Positions 23,720 to 32,680 of a DNA stretch of 64,000 nt are shown one piece after another (position 1 is the first letter of the stretch; each line of letters begins with the position of its first letter). The DNA is from Desulfurococcaceae archaeon (GTDB lineage: Archaea > Thermoproteota > Thermoprotei_A > Sulfolobales > Desulfurococcaceae): the NCBI GenBank assembly GCA_023269825.1, contig JAGDWI010000001.1:740492-804491 (forward strand), written 5' to 3'. The position numbers were made by a program, and so were the translations under genes. Below the pieces are notes generated by a model. That model was not told the DNA's origin. It did no database searches and worked only from the letters and a program-made list of their open reading frames with translations.

Positions 23720-25369
23720 ATGATGGAGGATGCACTTCACTCAGTACTAGGTGGAATAATGACCATGTCTCAGGAAAGTGAAAGCAGTCGAGCACTACTT
23801 ATACCGTTCAATGGACAAGTTAGAGACCCGATCTACGGTTATATCGATTACATTAAGGAACTTGAAGGAGTACTAATGGATTCATGGTTTTTGCAGAGAC
23901 TCAGATATATTTATCAACTACAAGCTGCTCACTTTGTTTATCCAGGTGCTACTCACACGAGGTTTTCTCACGCTATTGGAGTATTATTTGCTTCATACAA
24001 ATACATGACTTTCCTGTTGAGATCAACTTATGCATCAAATCTACCCGATGAAGTATTAAGAGAAGCGAGTAATAAGAATAGGGAAATATTACTAGCTGCT
24101 AGAATATTGGGATTACTGCATGATATAGGCCATGGCCCCTTTAGCCACGCTTTCGACAAGTATGTGTATAAAACCAAGTTGTTCCTAAATTACAAAGTCG
24201 GCAACCATGAAGTAGTAGGTTATTTAATTTACAGAGACCACGTTAGAAGTTTAATCGAGAAAAGCGTCATGGAGAACAAGCATGACTTAAATATTGACGC
24301 TGAGTACTTATTAAACTTACTTGACGCTGGAATGAAGCCTCCTAAGGGTATGGAACCCTTCACGGATCTAATATCGAAGAGCCTACTTGGTAGAAACGAG
24401 TTCTATGATCAATCCTTTAGCGGCTTTGGAAGAATTGTTAGAATGATTGTTAGAGATTACCTATATACAAGTGACATCATGGATTACTTAAAGAGAGATA
24501 GTTACTTTACAGGTGTCCCCATCGGTCAAATAAACGACGACTGGATTGTTAGAAACTCGTTTATTTTAAGTAAGGATGGTAAATTAACACTAGCAATAGC
24601 ATCTAAAGCCCTGGATGAAGTCGCTAGGTTATTTGACGCGAGGAAATTGATGTACAAGTATGTTTACTTACACCCAGTAAACGTAGCGTTCATTGAAACT
24701 ATAGGTTCATTATTGACATGTATTAGAAGCCGGATAACTGATATCTTGGAAAAAATGTTTACTTCCACGGATAAGTTACCACACTACATTTCTCTAACAG
24801 ATCACTCGATGTATGCAGCCTTACAAGAGTTATTAATTAAGGGCATGTCTGAATACGAATGCGAGGACAAAGAATTCGCGAAAACAGCTCTTGAAAGCCT
24901 CTTCTACCTGAGAAAGCCCGTATGGAAACTAGTTAAAAGGTTCACCTATGACCTAGAGGAAGCTAAAGTTCTATTCGGGGAGATAGGTGATCTAGTCCAA
25001 AAAGCTATGACTGAACGCGTTAAAGACGAGATCGCCCATAGATTAAATAATAAGGGGTTAACGGAGAGTGATGTAAATATCGTTATAGATAAAATAGACG
25101 TGTTTCCAACATCGGCTACTGAGATATTGGATAAAGTCGAAGTAGTTGATGTTAAAGATGGAAAAGTCATATATGAAGAATCAAAAACTTATAATGAATT
25201 CGCGTCTGAGTACGGGCTTAAATCAGAAGCTCTTATATCATTATACATTAATAGGAGAAAATACAGAAACCTCAGCGGAGGAGACCTAGAGAACATAATA
25301 GATATCGCTGAAGCAATAATAATGAACTCAATAAAAGGTAAGAGGAGAGAAGCACCTGAGACCAGTTAA
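23720..25369 (+). CDS. HD-domain phosphohydrolase (SAMHD1/dNTPase-like, COG1078)
   Basis: 549 residues. The HD metal-site motifs are THTRFSHAIGVLFAS (His ~84) and RILGLLHDIGHGPFSHAFD (His-Asp 134-135), with a conserved segment DPIYGYIDYIKELEGVLMDSWFLQRLRYIYQLQAAHFVYPGA before them. Homologues hydrolyse dNTPs to nucleosides and triphosphate or act on related nucleotides. The C-terminal ~200 residues are a helical/beta extension common in archaeal members. Several N-terminal ATGs exist; GGTGG upstream of ATG 23759 makes a start there possible, with the conserved core unaffected. Confidence 0.82.
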   Translation: MMEDALHSVLGGIMTMSQESESSRALLIPFNGQVRDPIYGYIDYIKELEGVLMDSWFLQRLRYIYQLQAAHFVYPGATHTRFSHAIGVLFASYKYMTFLLRSTYASNLPDEVLREASNKNREILLAARILGLLHDIGHGPFSHAFDKYVYKTKLFLNYKVGNHEVVGYLIYRDHVRSLIEKSVMENKHDLNIDAEYLLNLLDAGMKPPKGMEPFTDLISKSLLGRNEFYDQSFSGFGRIVRMIVRDYLYTSDIMDYLKRDSYFTGVPIGQINDDWIVRNSFILSKDGKLTLAIASKALDEVARLFDARKLMYKYVYLHPVNVAFIETIGSLLTCIRSRITDILEKMFTSTDKLPHYISLTDHSMYAALQELLIKGMSEYECEDKEFAKTALESLFYLRKPVWKLVKRFTYDLEEAKVLFGEIGDLVQKAMTERVKDEIAHRLNNKGLTESDVNIVIDKIDVFPTSATEILDKVEVVDVKDGKVIYEESKTYNEFASEYGLKSEALISLYINRRKYRNLSGGDLENIIDIAEAIIMNSIKGKRREAPETS

Positions 25370-25448
25370 ACCTAGTGAAAGAGGGTAATAGATTCATTGA
25401 TCTCTGAGAATATTTCATTTCATGTTCCATGGTTTATATACTTACAAG

Positions 25449-25575
25449 TGAAACCCATGCTTTTCAATGCGGGGATGGAGAGAAATGCTCATAAATCTAT
25501 TTGTGTGCACGTTTGGTAATGTATCTGGTAAAGTTGAAGTGCTCTTCCTTTAGGGAGGAGGCCTGCCTCTCAGCA
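25449..25575 (+). mobile_element. Decayed IS200/IS605-type right end (tnpB tail and hairpin)
   Basis: The frame from 25450 reads VKPMLFNAGMERNAHK... then stops. The VKPxxxNAGxE pattern is, from memory, typical of archaeal TnpB C-termini. About 25 bases later CTCTTCC-TTTAG-GGAGGAG forms a hairpin followed by GCCTGCCTCTCAGC, like the subterminal hairpin of IS605 right ends and the 3' end of omega RNAs. No body of tnpB remains upstream, where the HD gene ends at 25369. A TATA-like TTTATATAC at 25432-25440 precedes it. The rest of the 25370-25621 gap shows no other feature. Confidence 0.4.
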
Positions 25576-25621
25576 ATAAATTAAAATAAACATTGATACT
25601 CATATTTGAATGGGTGAATCT

Positions 25622-26113
25622 ATGAATAAAGCGGATTTCGCGATTGCCGTGTTACTAGCATTCATGCCTATTAGTGAAGTAAGGGGGGCTATACCCTTTG
25701 TTTTATATAAATCGAACAACACCGTGGCTGTAACTGCGGGCATAGTGTTATCCATTGTTTCAAATATGATAGTGCCGTTTGCAGCATACTTTGTCCTCGA
25801 TTTACTGGATAAACTTGTTAAATCAAAGTATTCTCCTTTGTTACTGAAGAGAATTTACTCGAAAATATTGAATCTAGGTGTGAAACGCTCACTTAAAATG
25901 AAAAAGATAAGTTATTTTGCATTAGCATTATTCGTGGGGATACCTCTCCCAGCCACTGGTGCTTGGACAGGGACACTTGTAGCCTATGTTTTGGGATTAG
26001 ATAGAAGGAAGTCAATTATAGCTATTGAAGTAGGAGTATTAATGGCGTCATTAATTGTTCTAATAGTTGCATACACTGGAATAGAGATATTGGCGAAGAT
26101 ATTTTTGTCTTAG
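25622..26113 (+). CDS. Small membrane protein, COG2426 / putative small multidrug export family
   Basis: 163 residues with four to five transmembrane helices and the family motif FMPISEVRGAIPFVL near the N-terminus plus FVGIPLPATGAWTGTLVAYVLGL in the second half. These two related half-motifs are reminiscent of DedA-type transporters. The transported substrate is not known. ATG 25622 has GGGTGA five bases upstream, so the earlier in-frame ATG 25610 is rejected. Confidence 0.75.
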   Translation: MNKADFAIAVLLAFMPISEVRGAIPFVLYKSNNTVAVTAGIVLSIVSNMIVPFAAYFVLDLLDKLVKSKYSPLLLKRIYSKILNLGVKRSLKMKKISYFALALFVGIPLPATGAWTGTLVAYVLGLDRRKSIIAIEVGVLMASLIVLIVAYTGIEILAKIFLS

Positions 26114-26193
26114 CTTCAAGAATATGAATAACGTAAGTGAACACTATGATGAAACCCGGGGAAAACATAATTAAAACACACAGGGCCGAGTTT

Positions 26194-26243
26194 TCAGCAA
26201 CCCACTGTTACCTCATCATTTCAGCTCCAAAAGTCTTCATCAT
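26194..26243 (-). ncRNA. C/D box guide sRNA in the 3' end of the aminotransferase transcript
   Basis: On the minus strand: C box ATGATGA (26243-26237), 12-base guide AGACTTTTGGAG, D' box CTGA (26224-26221), one base, C' box ATGATGA (26219-26213), 15-base guide GGTAACAGTGGGTTG, D box CTGA (26197-26194). All four boxes match the consensus perfectly. The C box begins immediately after the TAA stop of the aminotransferase gene, so the RNA is probably processed from that mRNA. Guide targets were not determined. Confidence 0.75.
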
Positions 26244-27455
26244 TTAATCAATGCCCACTTTAGCGTTATCCACTTCGCTCATCAGTAACTCTATATCTTC
26301 AACTGTGTTATATAAGTGTGGTGACACTCTAATTCCTCCTAATCCTTTAGCTCCCCTATAAGACACCATTACCCTTTTACTCCTCAAAGTTTTAACGAGA
26401 TCCATATCTTTTTTCAAACCACGACCCGTCGCGAACAATAATATTGGTGAAAATCTATTAGCATTCTCCAGTGAACTCATGATAGAAAACCCTTTCTCAA
26501 GAAGCCTCTCCACTAGGATGCTTCTAAGCTTTAACACATGGTTTTGAATACTCTTTACTTCTATATTATTAATTAACTCCACGGATTTCCAAAGTGCCGC
26601 TATTGGAATAAAGGGTGATCCACCACCCCACTCATATTTATCCGCGGTAATAGATACCTCTGGCAGATGCCACGGATCTTTACTTGGATCAGGCCAGTAA
26701 TTACTCCACTTGTATTCCGGTTCTTTCCTATTCAGTATTCCATAGGGAGGTAGATCTAGTTTACTGATTAATTCTTCTTTAATATACATAAATCCTATCC
26801 CATAATATGGTGTTAAAATCCATTTTTCACCTCCACAGCATAGAACATCAGCGTCTTCTTTTCTAACATCGATGCTTAATGCTCCAACATGTTGTACTCC
26901 ATCTACTATCAATATTCCTCCATGTTCATGAACTATTCTCGAGACTTCTTTGATGTCTAATTTAAACCCTGTTATCCAGTTTACTGAAGAAATGAGCACA
27001 ATGTACTTGGAGAAGACACTATTTTTAATCGCTTCCTCTATTTCATCCTCAAGGTTTTCTTCGAAATTAGTGTTTAAGACTAATTGTTTACAGTTTCTGA
27101 ATTCACATATTGATTCAATTGATGATGTAACAGTGGGAAACTCTATGTCAACTGATATAATCGCTGTTTTATTATCAGGATTAGACATCAGTAAAGCTTT
27201 CTTCACGCACTCAGTTGTTTGAACCATGAACGCTATCTCGCTGGGTTTAGCATTTATTAATTTAGAGATCTCGCGTTTAGCATTACTTTTGATTTCATTC
27301 AAGTACTCGTCGAGATCAGTGTTTATGCTTGCTTCAGACACTAATCTATGTATAAATTCAACGGTTGTTGATGGCATTAAACCCGTTGATGCAGTGTTTA
27401 AGTATGCTTTGTAATTGCCTAGCGCAGGAAAAAATAGTCTAATAGATTTATTCAA
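26244..27455 (-). CDS. Class V aminotransferase (cysteine-desulfurase-like fold)
   Basis: About 403 residues. Motifs are AYLNTASTGLMP at the N-terminus, HEHGGILIVDGVQHVGALSIDV (PLP ring Asp and Gln-His) and DVLCCGGEKWILTPYYGIGFMYI with the Schiff-base lysine, plus GGIRVSPHLYNTVEDIELL at the end. No NifS-type catalytic cysteine loop is evident, so an isopenicillin-N-epimerase-like or kynureninase-like role is as likely as sulfur transfer. TTG 27455 (GGTG six bases upstream) is preferred to GTG 27464. The gene is directly followed by a C/D box RNA. Confidence 0.75.
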   Translation of the reverse strand: MNKSIRLFFPALGNYKAYLNTASTGLMPSTTVEFIHRLVSEASINTDLDEYLNEIKSNAKREISKLINAKPSEIAFMVQTTECVKKALLMSNPDNKTAIISVDIEFPTVTSSIESICEFRNCKQLVLNTNFEENLEDEIEEAIKNSVFSKYIVLISSVNWITGFKLDIKEVSRIVHEHGGILIVDGVQHVGALSIDVRKEDADVLCCGGEKWILTPYYGIGFMYIKEELISKLDLPPYGILNRKEPEYKWSNYWPDPSKDPWHLPEVSITADKYEWGGGSPFIPIAALWKSVELINNIEVKSIQNHVLKLRSILVERLLEKGFSIMSSLENANRFSPILLFATGRGLKKDMDLVKTLRSKRVMVSYRGAKGLGGIRVSPHLYNTVEDIELLMSEVDNAKVGID

Positions 27456-27506
27456 TTCAAGCACCTGACTTAATATGTGTCAAATCTATGAAGTAGAGAT
27501 AAAAAA

Positions 27507-30158
27507 TCACTTTCTTTTAACTAGGATACCTATACTTAAACCAATGAGGAACACAGCTATCGCAGTGACAATTGTTATAATGAGCTCGAGCATCCTCTTC
27601 ACAGCTCTCTCAGCAGCTATCGCAGTGACAATTGTTATATCGTACTTAATTGTTTCAACGGTGTTAGTCAAGGTGTGAGTAGAGGTAGCTATTTCTGTTA
27701 AGACTCTAGTTGATGTAGCTACGCTTGTCGTTACCGCTGTTGTTGTTTGAGTAACCGTGTGCGTGTGAGTAACCGGCATGGTAACTGTCTGCGTTAGAGT
27801 CTCCGTCATGGTTGTTTTTAATGTTATAGTAGTGGTGTTTGGTATGCTCGCCGTGTCAAGCCATATTGGGTTATTAATGGCCCTATTACCCATGGTATCA
27901 TAAGCGATGAACACTACGTATCCATTCATTGTATTGTTCGTAACATCCAGTACTCGCAATTGTAACTCTATGTCTATGCTCTTAGTCTTATTCAGCAATA
28001 TTGTTTTAAGGAGTTTCCCCGATTTAACATATATTTCTAGTTTATCTAAGCCGTAGACAGAGAATAATTTTACGTTTACATTAATTGTGTCATTTAAGCT
28101 CCTAGCTGAAACAGTTGATCCTGGCAACGGATCCGTGAAAATGAATGGGCCATAAGTAATGAAAGTACGTCCATATTTCTCAGCTTGAGCTAACGCCATT
28201 GGGTCAGCTCCTGCAGGCAAATAAGCAACTACTCTTGGTTTACCACTATAAGCCTGAGTAATCACATCGTGTACATCGCTGCCAGCAGTCAAGTATTTCC
28301 TGATGCCTACATCCCATAACATAAACATTTTACTCAGAGTTCTAGCATCATCGCTGCCCCATGGTCCATTTATTTCTGCATTATCCCAGTCCTCGTAGTA
28401 GCCTCCGGGGATGTTGTTTGATTCCTGCGCTATGAATAACCCTCCAATATAGGGGTGATTTGCTCTTATGACTATTGCTCCTGCGTTTCTCGCAGCGCTA
28501 ATTATTTCTCTAAGTGTACCTCTATACTTGAGTTTCTCTGGATACAATATGGGGTAAGCGTTGAAATGCGCCCAGTCGGGTGAAATCTCGACTCCACAAA
28601 TAAATGGAGTGTTTCTAATTTTAGCATAGTCCTCTATTACGGGGCAGTTACCCACGTAATCGTGGTCGCTCACAAAGATAAAGTCTAGTGCTGAAGCCAA
28701 CTGTGATACGACCAGTAGATTCGGCGGGGTTTTCCCATCCATGTAGTCTGAGTGATGGTGTAAATCAGCCATGTACCATCCATAATTCTGTGGTTTAAAT
28801 AATACTTCGATCGATACATTTACTTCAACTGTTTTCTCTGGTTCAATACTAACCGGTAATGAGACTGGTAAACTAATGAAACCCGCCCCATGATCAATTG
28901 TTACGTTGTAGTTCCCTGGCGCGAGATTTATCTCAGCTAATCCAACTTTAATTAAATCCGTGTATGCGGTTGAAACCACCATGTATTGAACTGGTGGAAT
29001 GTATCCTCCACTAATCAATATCCTTGCATCAACTGGTCTACCTGTATCATTTCTATACACACTTAGTACGAGCTTACCGGGGGGAACAATGTCCTGGAAA
29101 TCAACCGTAAATCTATCTCCCGGCATTAACGTAACATTAGACCAACCACTTGGCCCATGAGCTTTTGCAACAGCTCTCAGATTATAGTCTCCTGGTGCCG
29201 GAACCGGCATGAAGTATTCTCCTTTCATATTCGTTATACTCCAGCAGTATGGGTTACTGCCATTATACGCTATGACTGCTGATCCAGGTAATGCTTCTCC
29301 CCTAATATTACGTACTGTTCCATTGATGTAGGCTAGCGCTCCACCTCTCATTTGCTGAATGTACTCCACGACTTTACATGTATCTGGTTCACTTGATACA
29401 ATGATATATGCTTCAAACAACCTACTCTCACCCGGCATCAAAGTAACCTGGTAGAATGGGTCTACGAAATATGTCGATAGTGATATATGCGAGTAACCTG
29501 GAACATACAATCCAATAACGTAATCCTCGTGGTAACCTAAAACCCAGTCTTCCGTTATACCAGCACTTGATTTCGGACTAGTTGGTATTCTACCTGTTCC
29601 ATACCCAGGTACAAAAGTCCACCCTCTTTCGAATGTAATAGCGGGGCCCATGATGAGGTTGGAGTATGTGTTTGTATCGGTATTAGTGACGTTTACTATT
29701 ACTTTGAGGTAGGGTTTACCTGATTCCAGGATATACGTGTACTCCACTTGAAGCCCTTTCCATGTGCCCAAAGCTTTAACAACACCCTTTTGAGTAGTAT
29801 TTTCAATAATATCAAACTTATTGATTGTAGCCCAGTTACCCCAATCATTCAATGGAAAACTAAACTGAGCAACTACATCCGACATTTTTTCACTTACGGG
29901 TGCAATATCAATTATGTGACCAGTTGGTATTCCCCAGGGTGGCATTGTACTTATGCCAAAAGCAACTGCTAAATACTCGTTCATTAATGTAACATCGTTT
30001 GGACCTTTAGCTTCCCCCTCCATTATGGGCGTCGGACCCACTATGACTTTAACTCCTGTATTTGCTTGTTGAGCCGTCGACAACAGTGGTAGAATTATTG
30101 CAGCCGTTATCATTAGAGCTAATACTATGAAGTAGGAGTACTCATAGTGTTTCTTCAT
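27507..30158 (-). CDS. Secreted, membrane-anchored PHP-domain metallohydrolase (CehA/McbA-like)
   Basis: 883 residues. Signal peptide ~9-31, beta-rich N-terminal domain (~35-280), carboxypeptidase-regulatory-like beta domain (~280-345: GTVRNIRGEALPGSAVIAYN...NMKGEYFMPVPAPGDYNLRA), another beta domain, then a PHP phosphoesterase-like domain (~465-720) with ADLHHHSDYMDGK, FVSDHDYVG, RANHP and TAGSDVHD metal ligands. A Thr/Val-rich stalk and a C-terminal transmembrane helix (LIITIVTAIAVFLIGLSIGILV) end it. CehA/McbA-type PHP proteins hydrolyse phosphoester or carbamate bonds; the substrate is unknown here. The last ~50 codons contain an exact 26-base duplication. Confidence 0.8.
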   Translation of the reverse strand: MKKHYEYSYFIVLALMITAAIILPLLSTAQQANTGVKVIVGPTPIMEGEAKGPNDVTLMNEYLAVAFGISTMPPWGIPTGHIIDIAPVSEKMSDVVAQFSFPLNDWGNWATINKFDIIENTTQKGVVKALGTWKGLQVEYTYILESGKPYLKVIVNVTNTDTNTYSNLIMGPAITFERGWTFVPGYGTGRIPTSPKSSAGITEDWVLGYHEDYVIGLYVPGYSHISLSTYFVDPFYQVTLMPGESRLFEAYIIVSSEPDTCKVVEYIQQMRGGALAYINGTVRNIRGEALPGSAVIAYNGSNPYCWSITNMKGEYFMPVPAPGDYNLRAVAKAHGPSGWSNVTLMPGDRFTVDFQDIVPPGKLVLSVYRNDTGRPVDARILISGGYIPPVQYMVVSTAYTDLIKVGLAEINLAPGNYNVTIDHGAGFISLPVSLPVSIEPEKTVEVNVSIEVLFKPQNYGWYMADLHHHSDYMDGKTPPNLLVVSQLASALDFIFVSDHDYVGNCPVIEDYAKIRNTPFICGVEISPDWAHFNAYPILYPEKLKYRGTLREIISAARNAGAIVIRANHPYIGGLFIAQESNNIPGGYYEDWDNAEINGPWGSDDARTLSKMFMLWDVGIRKYLTAGSDVHDVITQAYSGKPRVVAYLPAGADPMALAQAEKYGRTFITYGPFIFTDPLPGSTVSARSLNDTINVNVKLFSVYGLDKLEIYVKSGKLLKTILLNKTKSIDIELQLRVLDVTNNTMNGYVVFIAYDTMGNRAINNPIWLDTASIPNTTTITLKTTMTETLTQTVTMPVTHTHTVTQTTTAVTTSVATSTRVLTEIATSTHTLTNTVETIKYDITIVTAIAAERAVKRMLELIITIVTAIAVFLIGLSIGILVKRK
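27554..27639 (-). repeat. 26-base direct repeat inside the PHP protein gene
   Basis: The same 26 bases occur at 27554-27579 and 27614-27639, 60 bases apart and in the same frame, giving ITIVTAIA twice, 20 residues apart. One copy lies in the C-terminal transmembrane helix and the other just before it, so the anchor region has grown or shifted by an in-frame duplication. Confidence 0.8.
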
Positions 30159-30276
30159 ACTACTACTACACCTTGAATTATTATAAGAAACTTTAGTTTA
30201 AAAACAGCTTAGTGCGAGCTGGAGTAGTTTAAGTAACTAAATAGTGTTTTAAACGTAATTAATTCATGGTGGAAAT

Positions 30277-30732
30277 ATGCCTAAGGTTATCATTGGATCA
30301 GATGATTTATATGCTTGTGCAAAAGAAGCAGCCAATTATTTAGCGAAGAAAGGTTTCGAAGTGGAATTAGCGGGCTCTCTGAGAACCGGGAAACCTGAGC
30401 CATGGGTAGATGTAGCACACGAGGTCGCTGTAGCTGTGTCAAGAGGCAACGCTGATTTCGGAGTCTTAGTGTGCTACACTGGAACCGGTGTATCAATAGT
30501 TGCTAACAAAGTACCAGGAATTAGAGCGGCGCTGTGCAATGATCCCGAAACAGCTAAGGGAGCGAGACTTTGGAACGACGCTAACGTACTAGCTATGAGC
30601 GGTAGGTTAGTTACGGATATACTAGCACGAGAAATAATTGAAGCATGGTTATCAATTAAAGAACCAGATGCCTCCGAGAAGCAAAACATCGATAAACTTA
30701 AGGAAATAGATGAGAAATATAGAAAAATATAA
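30277..30732 (+). CDS. RpiB/LacAB family sugar-phosphate isomerase
   Basis: 151 residues of the ribose-5-phosphate isomerase B / galactose-6-phosphate isomerase fold. VLVCYTGTGVSIVANKVPGIRAALCND contains the catalytic Cys and phosphate loop, and VIIGSDD..CAKEAANYLAKKGFEV the N-terminal substrate loop. Two usual histidines are replaced: GSDHAG is GSDDLY, and the HNxANVL motif is RLWNDANVLAMSGR. The ring-opening histidine of E. coli RpiB is thus absent, so the substrate or mechanism may differ from a standard RpiB. GGTGG upstream supports ATG 30277. Confidence 0.8.
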   Translation: MPKVIIGSDDLYACAKEAANYLAKKGFEVELAGSLRTGKPEPWVDVAHEVAVAVSRGNADFGVLVCYTGTGVSIVANKVPGIRAALCNDPETAKGARLWNDANVLAMSGRLVTDILAREIIEAWLSIKEPDASEKQNIDKLKEIDEKYRKI

Positions 30733-30764
30733 TCAGTTTTCTCCCCAACATTATTTACATCTGA

Positions 30765-30960
30765 CCTCCTCTCCGCCCTAAAGGGCGAGGCTTTTGGTTG
30801 TGATCAATGTGTGGAGGTATCAAGGGCTCTCCTCCCGTTAAATTAACGTACTTTACGCCTGTTTTTCCCAATGTCTCTCGCAATTCCCAGTTTTTCCTGA
30901 GACTTAGCTCTTTCCGCCCCTGAACCTATATCTATAGCAATGCATGCAGTCAAGATTATA
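30765..30960 (-). mobile_element. Decayed IS200/IS605-type right end with hairpin
   Basis: On the minus strand a ~50-codon open segment (...LTACIAIDIGSGAERAKSQEKLGIARD...) stops near 30850. It is followed by GCCTCGCCCTTTAGGGCG (hairpin CGCCC/GGGCG, 30774-30787) and GAGAGGAGGTCAGATG, close to the right-end hairpin and GAGGTCA-type border of archaeal IS605 elements, where the omega RNA 3' end maps. Nothing of tnpA or the tnpB catalytic core remains. It lies in the 349-base gap 30733-31081; the remaining ~120 bases hold the promoter region of the GH57 gene. Confidence 0.45.
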
Positions 30961-31081
30961 CTCTCCTGTGAGGATCCAGATATTGGACTCAGGTTTCTTC
31001 AACTATATCGCTATAAAATATTTATACCAATATTGATTTAATGTATTTCCTGCTGTTAAATAAAACCTGGTGCTTCGCTGA

Positions 31082-32629
31082 ATGCACAGTGGAGAACTAT
31101 ACATTGTCTTAGATTCACCAGTACATAGAACCGGTGACTTAGCGAAGATATATGTTCTCGCAAGCGGAAGTGAGCAAACCAGTGTTAATTTAGAGATTAG
31201 AGATTACAAAGGTGTTCTTGCACACGTTAACCTCAACGTGAAACCCGGTGAACATGTTGTACATAGCTTAGAGTTTCAGGTTCCAAAAATACCTGGTAAA
31301 TACGAGTTACTACTGGTGAATAACGGGGAAGTATATGATAAAGTATCATATAGAGTAATCGAGGAGAACGAGTTCCCCGTGGAGAAATACGTTGTTTTCA
31401 CGTGGCATAATCACCAAGCACCAAACTACTTACCGAGCGGAAAGTATTATTTTCCATGGGCATTTAAACATGTCTACGAAAAAGAACTAGCACCTTATGG
31501 TAGAGGGCCCTATCATTACCACGCTTTAATACTTGAAAAATTCCCAAATTACAAGTGCACATATAATCTCAGTCCAAGCCTCCTAGCGCAGTGGACCGAG
31601 TTAATTGATAAAGGAGTGGTGTTCGCTGATGGTGGATCAATTGATAAATCGAGCTCGGAGGCAAGTATTGTCAAAGAAACACTTGAACTCTATAGGAAAT
31701 CTGCTTTAAGTGGACAAATAGATGTGTTAACAAGCATATATGCTCACACAATAGCTGGTTACATTATTGAATTCCTTGGAGCAGAGGACATTATCAGAGA
31801 GGAAGTAGAGTACGGAATTGAGATCACTAGGAGTGTAATAGGGTTGGAACCAAGGGGCATTTGGACCCCGGAAATGGCTTTCACCATGAAACTAGTGGAT
31901 ATATACAGTGACTTAGGGTTAACTTACACAATACTGGATCAAAAGTGTCACTTGGAAAAATCCACTGGAGATAAAAGTAATCACCTTGAACCATACTTAG
32001 TAAAAGGCTCTAAAGGCGAATTAATCATTTTCTTCAGAGACACTGACCTCAGCAACTACGTTAGTTTTAAGAATAACTTTAGAAGCGAGTTACACGCTTG
32101 GAAATCCGCATATGATTTAGCGTACAAGATAATTGAAAAACTTGACACAAGAGGAGTATTAACAATAGCTCTAGATGGCGAGAACTGGATGATATTTGCT
32201 AAGTCACCGCCTTTAACTGCATATTTCTACAGTAGACTCGTTGAGTACCTCGTTAAAATACAGGAAACAGGTTACTTGAAAACCACTAATCACAGAGAAT
32301 TAATAGATAAGTGGACTCCTCGTAGAACCTTGAAACATGTACCAACAACAACATGGCTCTGTAGCTTCACTAAATGGCATGGAGAAGTCAAAGAACACCA
32401 TGATTACTGGGAGAAAGCGAAACATGCTTATAGTTTAATTAAGGAATACGAGGAGAAATATGGTAAAAACGAAAAATCTAAACAAGCTAGACGGGCCCTA
32501 TGGCATTTATTGGATAGTGATTACTGGTGGGCAGAGTTTTGGGAATCCAAGATAATTGACATATGGCTCTGCGAGGTATATAAGCAACTTGAAGTCGGAG
32601 AAACATACTGTAGAGTTGAAAAAACATGA
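31082..32629 (+). CDS. Glycoside hydrolase family 57
   Basis: 515 residues. The N-terminal ~95 residues form a beta-sandwich, then comes the GH57 barrel. Conserved regions are TWHNHQAPNYL (109-114), GIWTPEMAF with the nucleophile Glu (~264), FRDTDLSNYVSF with the acid Asp (~320), and LDGENW (~365). Family members are alpha-amylases, 4-alpha-glucanotransferases, amylopullulanases or branching enzymes; the exact specificity cannot be read here. No signal peptide is seen, so it probably works on intracellular or storage glucan. Confidence 0.85.
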   Translation: MHSGELYIVLDSPVHRTGDLAKIYVLASGSEQTSVNLEIRDYKGVLAHVNLNVKPGEHVVHSLEFQVPKIPGKYELLLVNNGEVYDKVSYRVIEENEFPVEKYVVFTWHNHQAPNYLPSGKYYFPWAFKHVYEKELAPYGRGPYHYHALILEKFPNYKCTYNLSPSLLAQWTELIDKGVVFADGGSIDKSSSEASIVKETLELYRKSALSGQIDVLTSIYAHTIAGYIIEFLGAEDIIREEVEYGIEITRSVIGLEPRGIWTPEMAFTMKLVDIYSDLGLTYTILDQKCHLEKSTGDKSNHLEPYLVKGSKGELIIFFRDTDLSNYVSFKNNFRSELHAWKSAYDLAYKIIEKLDTRGVLTIALDGENWMIFAKSPPLTAYFYSRLVEYLVKIQETGYLKTTNHRELIDKWTPRRTLKHVPTTTWLCSFTKWHGEVKEHHDYWEKAKHAYSLIKEYEEKYGKNEKSKQARRALWHLLDSDYWWAEFWESKIIDIWLCEVYKQLEVGETYCRVEKT

Positions 32630-32680
32630 ATACATACTCACTCACATTTATTATAAGTAATGCAGATTGGTTAAGCCGCG

